Assembly: GCA_902464275.1 (NCBI GenBank)
Contig: CABQIK010000031.1
Span: forward strand, 1 to 6,226
Origin: an uncultured Alphaproteobacteria bacterium
GTDB taxonomy: Bacteria > Pseudomonadota > Alphaproteobacteria > RF32 > CAG-239
DNA: 6,226 bases
Direction: 5' to 3'
Part shown: piece after piece, positions 1 through 5,496 of the stretch
Layout: each line of letters begins with the position of its first letter
Position numbering within the stretch: position 1 is the stretch's first letter
Program-made: the position numbers and the translations under genes
The notes under the pieces: generated by a model
Seen by the model: the letters and a program-made list of their open reading frames with translations, nothing else
The model's database searches: none
Told to the model about the DNA's origin: nothing

Positions 1-100
1 AGTATTTGCGAATACGGCCTTCAACCATTTTTTCAATGATGTTTTCAGGTTTTCCCGAAGCTTTTGCCTGTTCGGCAAAAATGCTCTTTTCATGAGCAAC
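1..100 (-). repeat. Inverted copy of an internal tsf segment at the left window edge
   Basis: These 100 bases are the reverse complement of 6127-6226, with position i pairing with 6227-i. The only mismatch is at position 56 (C here, where the right copy predicts T). Identity stops abruptly at position 101. Read on the minus strand the segment encodes EF-Ts residues from about 211 to the window edge. It lacks the rest of tsf on both sides, so it is a fragment and not a second gene. A match at both ends of a window, in opposite orientation, is more typical of a misjoined contig, a folded-back template or a chimeric amplification product than of a natural repeat. The mismatch argues against a simple k-mer overlap and for a variant read or strain. 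Confidence 0.93.
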
Positions 101-292
101 TTTTTCGGAAACGGAGAGTTGTATAAACTGCTCCAGGGTGAGAACACAGGTCGCAAGACCGAGCAGGGTTACCCCATCTTCAGCCACTTCGGTGGTTGGA
201 TAGGGGAAAACCTGCCTCAGAATGGATTCTGGGGTGGCTATGCCAATCAGAACGAAGTTCTTGACTACGTAACGAAGTTTTTCGCCAAATAG
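92..292 (+). pseudogene. C-terminal fragment of an unrecognised protein, cut at the repeat junction
   Basis: An open frame ends at TAG 290-292 just before a strong terminator, so this is probably the true 3' end of a gene. Native sequence can only begin at 101. The ATG at 92 lies in the antisense tsf copy and has no ribosome binding site, and the same frame stays open leftward to position 2, partly because the C at 56 replaces a T that would make a TGA stop. The 64 native residues are rich in Gly, Asn and aromatic residues (for example FSHFGGWIGENLPQNGFWGGYANQNEV) and end in TKFFAK. I do not recognise the family. Hand-counted G+C of 101-292 is about 49%, clearly above the adjoining gene, and codons such as GAG, AAC, CAG and TTC are more frequent. 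This suggests another source or a chimeric join. It could instead be a transferred or strongly expressed gene of the same genome. Confidence 0.5.
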
Positions 293-307
293 TCAAGATA
301 ACGATAG

Positions 308-334
308 AAGGGATGCAAATCGGCATCCCTTTTT
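308..334 (+). terminator. Intrinsic terminator after the first gene fragment
   Basis: A 9-bp perfect stem (308-316 with 323-331, core GGGATGC/GCATCCC) has a 6-nt loop (AAATCG) and runs into a T tract at 330-334 followed by CTTT. It lies 16 bases after the stop codon at 292 and reads on the plus strand only, since the other side has no T run. It separates the left fragment from the gene at 430. Confidence 0.9.
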
Positions 335-359
335 CTTTGAAGCAAACTAAAATAAAGAG

Positions 360-389
360 TTGCTTATAACCGATTTTACCTATTATAAT
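360..389 (+). promoter_or_regulatory. Predicted sigma70-type promoter for the GNAT-Nudix gene
   Basis: A perfect TATAAT hexamer lies at 384-389. Eighteen bases upstream TTGCTT (360-365) gives a weak -35 match. The site is downstream of the terminator at 308-334 and about 40 bases upstream of the ATG at 430, which is where a promoter for that gene is needed. A purine-rich AAGGGG at 413-418 could serve as its ribosome binding site, with a rather long spacing of 11 bases. The surrounding stretch 293-429 holds no gene. Confidence 0.5.
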
Positions 390-429
390 ATCCGCAAAAT
401 ATTTACCGATAAAAGGGGTTAAGATAAAA

Positions 430-1386
430 ATGTTGAAATTAGTTAAACCATCCGTCCAATATCTGAATTCCGCTTTAGCCGGGTGTCTGGAATATTTATC
501 TGATACAACTGCGTTTCAAACCATAAAACCGGTTGCGGATATGGTTAAACAACTGCAAGATAATCCCGCTGACTATTTTTACAATCTTTATAAAGAAGAG
601 TGCGGAATTGATTTACAACCCGGCCATGTGGCGATGAGCACTTTTTGGCTGATTGATAATGAACAATATATCGGCACCTTTGCGTTAAGACATAGTTTAA
701 CTGAGCAGTTGCAACAAAGAGGCGGGCACATTGCTTTTCAGATTATACCGTCAAAATTAAAACAAGGCTATGCCACCGGCGGCCTTTTGCTTTGTTTGGC
801 AGAGGCTTTGAAATTAGGACTTGATCAGGTGCTGATTACCTGCCATGAAGAAAATACAGCCTCATACAAAACCATGCAAAAAGTTATGCTCAAAATGGGA
901 GGGCGAGAAGTTGCTCCCTCTGAAACAGACGGACATAAAAATCGGCGAATTTGGATTAAAACACAAGAATGCCATAACGGAACAATCCGCCCGTTGGCCT
1001 TGGCGCTGATTACCAAAGGTAATAAAGTGTTAGCCAACAAAGGCTATGATTTTAAAAAGCAAGAATATTTTTATCGTCTGCCCGGCGGCGGTATTGATTT
1101 TTATGAAAAAGCTGAAGACACTATCCGGCGCGAATTAAAAGAAGAAAACGGGATAGATGTTTTTGTCGGCAAGCAGTTAGGCGTTGTTGAAAATCTGTTT
1201 GAATTTAACGGTAAAAAAGGACATGAAATAGCCATTGTTTTTCAAGCCGAATTATCTGAAGCCGACATGGCTAAAGATAAAATTCCTTTATTAGAGCCTG
1301 AATTTGAAGGAAGTTGCAGCGAATTTATAGAAGTTAACGACAAAAATAAAATCTATCCGTCAGAAGCGTTGCAATTTTTAAAGTAA
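430..1386 (+). CDS. GNAT acetyltransferase-Nudix hydrolase fusion protein
   Basis: This 318-residue, probably cytoplasmic protein has two enzymatic domains. Residues 1 to about 175 read as a GNAT N-acetyltransferase of the predicted-acetyltransferase type. They show a motif A strand and acetyl-CoA loop (HIAFQIIPSKLKQGYATGG, about 100-118, with Q112-G113-x-A115) and the C-terminal helix motif EENTASYKTMQK (about 140-151). Residues from about 183 to the end are a Nudix hydrolase. The Nudix box is complete: G220, E226, R234-E235-L236, E238-E239 and G241, preceded by the usual LPGGG. The catalytic metal-binding glutamates are therefore present and this half should be able to cleave an X-linked nucleoside diphosphate. 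Neither acetyl acceptor nor Nudix substrate can be told from sequence. The gene stands alone between a terminator and an unrelated prepilin gene. Both domains are full length, with no sign of decay. Fusion of these families is known elsewhere, so the assignment of each half is firm and the combined role is open. Confidence 0.88.
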   Translation: MLKLVKPSVQYLNSALAGCLEYLSDTTAFQTIKPVADMVKQLQDNPADYFYNLYKEECGIDLQPGHVAMSTFWLIDNEQYIGTFALRHSLTEQLQQRGGHIAFQIIPSKLKQGYATGGLLLCLAEALKLGLDQVLITCHEENTASYKTMQKVMLKMGGREVAPSETDGHKNRRIWIKTQECHNGTIRPLALALITKGNKVLANKGYDFKKQEYFYRLPGGGIDFYEKAEDTIRRELKEENGIDVFVGKQLGVVENLFEFNGKKGHEIAIVFQAELSEADMAKDKIPLLEPEFEGSCSEFIEVNDKNKIYPSEALQFLK

Positions 1387-1445
1387 AATCATATTTTTGT
1401 TACTTTAAATACAACTTATGCACAGCGTGGACTCGTAAATATTGC

Positions 1446-1504
1446 AAAAAAAAAACGCGAGCTAAAATCTTCTCAAAACTAACTTTTTGAGAGGATTTTA
1501 GCTC
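1446..1504 (-). terminator. Long-stem intrinsic terminator reading leftward
   Basis: Positions 1459-1478 and 1485-1504 are complementary over 20 bp, with one G-T wobble (1471 with 1493) and a 6-nt loop (CTAACT). On the minus strand the stem is followed by GCG and then ten T (the A run 1446-1455), which is an intrinsic terminator. The only leftward gene upstream is parE, which ends at 2356 with no terminator of its own, so its transcript may run about 850 bases antisense through the prepilin gene to stop here. On the plus strand no T run follows, so the hairpin should not terminate the GNAT-Nudix message. The AT-rich stem makes it somewhat atypical. Confidence 0.65.
1459..1504 (+). promoter_or_regulatory. 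Hairpin enclosing the prepilin ribosome binding site
   Basis: Seen from the plus strand, the right arm of the 20-bp stem (1485-1504) contains the Shine-Dalgarno sequence GAGAGGA (1489-1495) and ends at the base just before the ATG at 1505. If it folds in the mRNA, the ribosome binding site would be fully paired and translation blocked until the stem opens. The pairing is seen directly. A switch function (heat, ligand, antisense RNA or coupling) is inference, and the hairpin may simply be the leftward terminator happening to overlap the site. I find no convincing promoter in 1387-1458. Confidence 0.45.
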
Positions 1505-2359
1505 ATGTATACATATTTTAACCGCTTTTTACACCACACTCTGTCACACTCCGACGTAAAGCATCAGTCCACCCCTATGTTGTCATATTCGGGCTTGACC
1601 CGAATATCCAGGTGGGACAAATTAGCTACTTGGTTTGACCTGGACCATCGGGTCAAGCCCGATGGTGACAAAAAGGAGAAAGACGCATCGCTCAAGCCCG
1701 ATAATGACAGCTTGTGTGCAGGGCGCTCTATGGTGGAAATGCTCGGCGTTCTTGCTATCATTGGCGTCCTGTCCATCGGGGCGATTGCCGGCTATTCTAA
1801 GGCGATGATGAAGTATAAACTAAATCAGCACGCCGTAGCGGTAAATATGCTGATAAATAATGTACTTTCAATTAAAGATAAACTGGAACATAGCGGCGAT
1901 AACAATACATATTATAATCAACTGTTGTATAAAATAAATCTGCTCCCTGACGGCATTATTTATCAACGTGATGGCAATGAACCGGCAAAAGAATTAAGAG
2001 ACATCTGGTTTAAAAACAAAATCGGAGTAGTATGGTCAAAATCAAAATGGACAGCGTCCGACGGTACACAAAGACAAGATAATGTCGGAGTAATATCTTT
2101 TAATTTCAATCCTTCTACTGAAGGACATGAAGTCTGCCGAAACATCGTCATTGCCGCCAAAGAAAATTCCGCCAATTTAGCAGGATTAAGGACATTTAAT
2201 AAAAATAGCGGTTCATATTCACAAACTGAAGTTATACAAGGCGATAAAGCTTGCAATAAATATGTAACCTGCCTGCGTGATTTAAGCTTAGACACCATAT
2301 CAAAGCTCTGCAACAATTGCAAAAGCGGCAGTTGTGCACTTGCCGTGATGTATCGTTAA
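1505..2359 (+). CDS. Type IV prepilin-like protein with long leader and embedded palindromic element
   Basis: This 284-residue protein carries a class III (prepilin) signal. G73 is followed by R74-S-M-V-E78, which puts glutamate at mature position +5 as in type IV pilins, and then by a hydrophobic helix (about 79-96, LGVLAIIGVLSIGAIAG). A prepilin peptidase would cut after G73, leaving about 211 residues anchored in the inner membrane or assembled into a pilus or pseudopilus. The globular part has six cysteines, C211, C250, C256, C269, C272 and C277, most of them near the C terminus, so disulfides are likely. The start at 1505 is chosen for its GAGAGGA ribosome binding site 9 bases upstream. 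The next ATG (1577) has none. The resulting 73-residue leader is far longer than the usual 5 to 30. Residues about 26-56 are encoded by a 90-bp palindrome and 62-68 (SLKPDND) by a partial copy, so much of the leader looks like inserted repeat. The stop overlaps that of convergent parE. No assembly ATPase, peptidase or other pilin gene is nearby, and the exact pilus system is unknown. Confidence 0.75.
   Translation: MYTYFNRFLHHTLSHSDVKHQSTPMLSYSGLTRISRWDKLATWFDLDHRVKPDGDKKEKDASLKPDNDSLCAGRSMVEMLGVLAIIGVLSIGAIAGYSKAMMKYKLNQHAVAVNMLINNVLSIKDKLEHSGDNNTYYNQLLYKINLLPDGIIYQRDGNEPAKELRDIWFKNKIGVVWSKSKWTASDGTQRQDNVGVISFNFNPSTEGHEVCRNIVIAAKENSANLAGLRTFNKNSGSYSQTEVIQGDKACNKYVTCLRDLSLDTISKLCNNCKSGSCALAVMYR
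1581..1670. repeat. 90-bp palindromic element inserted in frame in the prepilin leader
   Basis: Two 33-bp arms (1581-1613 and 1638-1670) are inverted copies around a 24-bp centre. Each arm is itself a hairpin with a 9-bp stem and 5-nt loop: 1585-1593 with 1599-1607, and 1644-1652 with 1658-1666. The arms match at 27 of 33 positions. The six differences form three compensated base pairs of the inner stems (TAT/ATA against CCA/TGG). The length is 30 codons with no stop in this frame. Because it is palindromic, both strands translate to alike peptides: SGLTRISRW...HRVKPDGD on plus and SGLTRWSR...IRVKPEYD on minus. Peptides of this SGLTR...RVKPD type are familiar from dispersed repeats of alphaproteobacteria. 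The arrangement resembles Rickettsia palindromic elements, which insert in frame in protein genes. Family membership is inference. Confidence 0.85.
1688..1709. repeat. Partial, decayed copy of the palindrome arm
   Basis: This 22-base stretch matches the distal part of the right arm (1648-1670): TCAAGCCCGAT is shared and the copy ends in TGACA, with one base lost and a few substituted. It encodes SLKPDND next to RVKPDGD of the full element. It suggests a second, degraded insertion or a local duplication just before the prepilin cleavage site. Confidence 0.55.
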
Positions 2360-4344
2360 ATATCTAAATCATCAACAAACTTAGCGCGCTCAATAATAAA
2401 CTTAAAGCGCAATTCCGGATTTTTACCCATCAACTGTTCAACACGGCGGCGGGTTTCAAACGCTTCTTCACGGCCTTCTTCGGTATTGGTGCTCGGAATT
2501 TCAACCCTTAACAGCATACGGTTATTTTTATCCATAGTGGTTTCTTTCAGCTGTTGAGCGCTCATTTCGCCCAAACCTTTAAAGCGGCTGATATCCGGCT
2601 TTTGGTTACCCTTAACTACTTTATTTAAAATCTTGTCTTTTTCGGCATCGTCCAGTGCGTAATAGTTTTTGCCACCGACCACAATTTTATAAAGCGGCGG
2701 AGTCGCAATATATAAATGCCCGTTTTCAATCAGCTGAGGCATATGCTGATAAAAGAAAGTCATCAACAAAGAAGTAATGTGCGCGCCGTCAACATCAGCA
2801 TCGGTCATGATAATTATTTTTTCATAGCGAAGATTTTCTTCTTTATAATTTTCTTTCACGCCGCAACCAAGAGCCTCAATCATATCTTTAATTTCTTGGT
2901 TTTGCGTAATTTTTTCAAGCGACGCGCTGGCAACGTTTAAGATTTTACCGCGCAGAGGCAAAATTGCCTGCGTGATGCGGTCACGTCCTTGTTTAGCTGA
3001 GCCGCCCGCAGAATCACCCTCTACAATAAAAATTTCCGTATTTTCGGCGGCGGCTTGCGAACAATCGGCAAGCTTTCCGGGAAGACGCAGCTTTTTGGTC
3101 GGAGTTTTGCGTAGCTGAACTTTTTCCTCTTTGCGTTTTTTTCTGAGTTCGGCGCGGTCAATAACATATTCAAGCAGGGCGGAAGCGTTTTCCAAATCAG
3201 ATGAAAGCCAGTGGTCAAATGAATCTTTAACCGCCTGCTCTACCAAACGGGTAGCCTTAACTGAGGTTAATTTATCTTTGGTTTGCCCCTGAAACTGAGG
3301 ATCGGTAATAAAAACCGAAAGCATAATCGCCGCATCGCTTAAAAAGTCGTCGGCGGTAACGTTGGCGGCTTTTTTAACATTAGCCATTTCGGCATATTCT
3401 TTTAAGCCTTTAAGAAGCGCGTTTTTAAACCCGAGCTCATGGGTTCCGCCTTGCGGGGTCACCACCGTGTTGCAGTATGAATAACAAAATCCGTTTTGAT
3501 CTTCCGGCCATGTAATCGCCCATTCAACGCGCCCTTCATCATGCGCCAATTCAGAGTCGCCTGAAAACATGGTGCGGTTTACCGTGGCGCGGCTGCCGAT
3601 TTGATAATTTAAAAAGTCACGCAAGCCGTTCGGAAAATTAAGCTCCGCTTCTAAGGGAGTGGCATCGCCTTCATGAATAAGTTCCGGCGCGCATTTCCAA
3701 AAAATACGAATACCCTTAAACAAAAATGCCTTTGAACGCGCCATCCGATAAATTCGGTTCGGCTCAAACTGAGAACTGCCGTTAAAAATCTCAGAATCCG
3801 GTTTAAAAGTAATGCTGGTTCCGCGCCGATTCGGTGCATTTCCGACAAGCTCTAACGCGGTTTGCGGACGCCCTTTGGAATAAACCTGCCGATAAAGTTT
3901 TTTATCACGCGCGATTTCAACCACCAAAATTTCAGATAAAGCATTAACCACTGAAAGCCCTACGCCGTGCAAACCGCCTGAAACTTTGTAAACGCTGTTT
4001 GAAAATTTACCGCCGGAGTGTAAAGTGGTCATAATAACTTCAAGCGCCGATTTTCCGGGATATTTAGGGTGCTCGTCAACCGGAATGCCGCGCCCGTTAT
4101 CGGCAATGGTAACTGAGTTATCGGCATTTAAACACACGTCAATACGGTTGGCATACCCTGCCACCGCCTCGTCCATAGAGTTATCCAAAATCTCCGCCAC
4201 CAAGTGGTGCAAAGCGGTTTCATCAGTGCCGCCGATATACATTCCGGGGCGGTGACGAACCGGTTCAAGCCCTTCCAAAACCTCAATATCTTGAGCTGAA
4301 TATTCTGTTTTTATCGGTGTGGTGCTTTCAAATAAATCTGACAT
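2356..4344 (-). CDS. parE: DNA topoisomerase IV subunit B
   Basis: ParE is the ATPase half of topoisomerase IV, which with ParC decatenates daughter chromosomes and relaxes supercoils. At 662 residues it matches ParE rather than the roughly 800-residue proteobacterial GyrB, and the start region (EVLEGLEPVRHRPGMYIGGTDE) is the alphaproteobacterial ParE form. The GHKL ATPase fold shows E51 (catalytic base) and N55 in EILDNSMDEA, D82-N-G-R-G-I-P, the lid GGLHGVG (123-129) and Q354-T-K356 of the transducer loop. The TOPRIM domain has E442-G-D-S-A-G-G-S and D515-A-D-V-D-G-A-H522, and RFKGLGEM follows. The DNA-cleaving tyrosine belongs to ParC, which is not in the window. The ATG at 4344 has GAGGG just upstream. 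The C terminus (FVDDLDI) is intact, and the stop overlaps the convergent prepilin stop. All key residues are present, so it should be active and probably essential. The promoter lies in the 4345-4612 gap but I cannot place it. Confidence 0.97.
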   Translation of the reverse strand: MSDLFESTTPIKTEYSAQDIEVLEGLEPVRHRPGMYIGGTDETALHHLVAEILDNSMDEAVAGYANRIDVCLNADNSVTIADNGRGIPVDEHPKYPGKSALEVIMTTLHSGGKFSNSVYKVSGGLHGVGLSVVNALSEILVVEIARDKKLYRQVYSKGRPQTALELVGNAPNRRGTSITFKPDSEIFNGSSQFEPNRIYRMARSKAFLFKGIRIFWKCAPELIHEGDATPLEAELNFPNGLRDFLNYQIGSRATVNRTMFSGDSELAHDEGRVEWAITWPEDQNGFCYSYCNTVVTPQGGTHELGFKNALLKGLKEYAEMANVKKAANVTADDFLSDAAIMLSVFITDPQFQGQTKDKLTSVKATRLVEQAVKDSFDHWLSSDLENASALLEYVIDRAELRKKRKEEKVQLRKTPTKKLRLPGKLADCSQAAAENTEIFIVEGDSAGGSAKQGRDRITQAILPLRGKILNVASASLEKITQNQEIKDMIEALGCGVKENYKEENLRYEKIIIMTDADVDGAHITSLLMTFFYQHMPQLIENGHLYIATPPLYKIVVGGKNYYALDDAEKDKILNKVVKGNQKPDISRFKGLGEMSAQQLKETTMDKNNRMLLRVEIPSTNTEEGREEAFETRRRVEQLMGKNPELRFKFIIERAKFVDDLDI

Positions 4345-4456
4345 TTTTCCCTCTGCTGTTTTTTTATGAGCTGTAACTTACCTGCTTTTTACGCGATTCT
4401 CAAGCACAAAAGGCAAAAAATAAACATTATTTTAACTTCATATCTCAAAAAAACGC

Positions 4457-4485
4457 TTGCAAATTTATAGATTTATGTTAAATAT
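4457..4485 (+). promoter_or_regulatory. Possible rpsB-tsf promoter
   Basis: TTGCAA (4457-4462) is a fair -35 hexamer. The AT-rich TTAAATATAC that follows (4478-4487) offers weak -10 candidates such as TAAATA at a 16-base spacing. Transcription would begin near 4490, just before the structured rpsB leader. The rest of the gap up to parE (4345-4456) is AT-rich and must also hold the leftward parE promoter, for which I see no clear hexamer pair. Confidence 0.3.
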
Positions 4486-4490
4486 ACGCG

Positions 4491-4612
4491 CGAGGTCGCA
4501 ATGGTGCGGCCTTATAATTTCACACGCAGACAGGCGGAATATTTTTTATTTCGCTCCGGTGCTTAACAAGCCAACGTCTGCGGAGGTTTAACCGGAAAAG
4601 AAGGATTAAAAA
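4491..4612 (+). promoter_or_regulatory. Structured 5' leader of rpsB with possible pseudoknot
   Basis: Three hairpins or long-range pairings can be drawn. First, 4493-4499 with 4506-4512 (7 bp, one wobble). Second, CGCAGAC 4525-4531 with GTCTGCG 4576-4582, enclosing a smaller stem 4534-4540 with 4548-4554. Third, CCGGT 4556-4560 inside that loop is complementary to ACCGG 4591-4595 outside it, which would make a pseudoknot ending just before the ribosome binding site AAGAAGGA (4597-4604, 8 bases from the ATG). Autogenous repression by S2 binding to the rpsB leader is known in E. coli. That this leader does the same is inference. An unused GGAGG at 4582-4586 is too far from the start. Confidence 0.5.
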
Positions 4613-5413
4613 ATGACTCTTCCTACATTTACTATACGTCAGCTCGTTGAAGCCGGCGTTCACTTCGGACATCACGCCCGCCGCTGGAACCCGCAAATGG
4701 CTCCTTACATCTATGGCAAAAAAGATAATATTCATATTATTGATTTGCAAAAGACTTACCCGATGCTTTACACAGCCTTAAATGCTGTTCGTGAAGTTGC
4801 CGCAAACGGCGGTAAAGTTTTGTTCGTTGCTACTAAAAAACAGGCTCAAGATATCGTTAAAGAAAACGCTGAAAGGTGCGGTCAGTATTACATCAACCAT
4901 CGTTGGTTGGGTGGTACTCTTACCAACTGGAAAACTGTTTGCAAGTCAATCAACCGCTTGGTAAAATTAAACGATATGTTTGCCAATAACACCACTGAAG
5001 GCTACACCAAAAAAGAACTCTTGAACTTGAAGAAAGAACAAGAAAAGCTCGCCATGTCATTAAACGGTATTATGAACATGGGCGGTCAGCCGGATATGCT
5101 GTTTGTTATTGACACGCCTCGCGAAGCTCTGGCTATTAAAGAAGCCAAAAAGCTCGGCATTCCGGTAATCGGCATCACCGATACCAACGCCAACCCGAAT
5201 GATGTTGACTACCCTGTTCCGGGTAACGATGACGCCATTCGCGCTATTTCGCTTTACTGCGAGTTGGTTTCTGCCGCTATCTTAGACGGTATGCAGGCTG
5301 AAATTGCCGCTCACGGCGTTAAAGTTGAAGAAGCTGAAGAACAGGCTGAAGAAAAACCGGCTAGAAAAAGAGCTCCTAAAAAAGCTAAAGAAGAAGCTCC
5401 GGCTGCTGAATAA
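4613..5413 (+). CDS. rpsB: 30S ribosomal protein S2
   Basis: This 266-residue protein is S2, a late-assembling protein that sits between the head and body of the 30S subunit and is needed to bind S1. The N terminus has the family sequence VEAGVHFGHHARRWNPQMAPYIYG (about 12-35) and IHIIDLQKT. NHRWLGGTLTNW (95-106) is the classic S2 signature, and FVIDTPREALAIKEAKKLGIPVIGITDTNANP is the conserved C-terminal half of the fold. The tail from about 236 is a low-complexity run of Glu, Lys and Ala ending in EEAPAAE, an extension common in alphaproteobacteria. The start is fixed by AAGAAGGA 8 bases upstream and by homology. tsf follows 83 bases downstream in the standard rpsB-tsf order. The gene is complete and unremarkable, and its leader suggests feedback control. 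Confidence 0.98.
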   Translation: MTLPTFTIRQLVEAGVHFGHHARRWNPQMAPYIYGKKDNIHIIDLQKTYPMLYTALNAVREVAANGGKVLFVATKKQAQDIVKENAERCGQYYINHRWLGGTLTNWKTVCKSINRLVKLNDMFANNTTEGYTKKELLNLKKEQEKLAMSLNGIMNMGGQPDMLFVIDTPREALAIKEAKKLGIPVIGITDTNANPNDVDYPVPGNDDAIRAISLYCELVSAAILDGMQAEIAAHGVKVEEAEEQAEEKPARKRAPKKAKEEAPAAE

Positions 5414-5436
5414 GCAATCGGAAATATCCTGAATCA

Positions 5437-5462
5437 GGGCGGCGGTCCCAAATCTGCCGCCC
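5437..5462 (+). promoter_or_regulatory. rpsB-tsf intercistronic hairpin
   Basis: GGGCGGC (5437-5443) pairs perfectly with GCCGCCC (5456-5462) across a 12-nt loop. No T run follows, since the next bases are GTATCTTAAAAAATC, so it is not a full intrinsic terminator. It may lower read-through or set an mRNA processing or stability boundary that adjusts the S2 to EF-Ts ratio, which is inference. Confidence 0.6.
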
Positions 5463-5496
5463 GTATCTTAAAAAATCATTACAAGAGGAATAAACA

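Noticed and set aside
1377..1409. 10-bp AT-rich inverted repeat (TTTAAAGTAA/TTACTTTAAA) across the GNAT-Nudix stop codon
   Set aside because: The stem has only one G-C pair and a 13-nt loop with no T run after it, so it is too weak to call a terminator.
1564..1776. Minus-strand open frame across the palindromic element
   Set aside because: It is open because the palindrome reads alike on both strands. It has no ribosome binding site and overlaps the conserved prepilin core.
2326..2345. Short inverted repeat (CGGCA/TGCCG) near the end of the prepilin gene
   Set aside because: Only 5 bp and no T tract on either strand, so it does not supply a terminator between the convergent genes.
4345..4456. 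Possible minus-strand promoter hexamers for parE
   Set aside because: TTGCAA and TTGAGA are present, but no -10 element lies at a normal spacing, so no site could be placed with confidence.
4520..4750. Minus-strand open frame across the rpsB leader and start
   Set aside because: It overlaps the conserved S2 N terminus and structured leader, and there is no start signal or family likeness.
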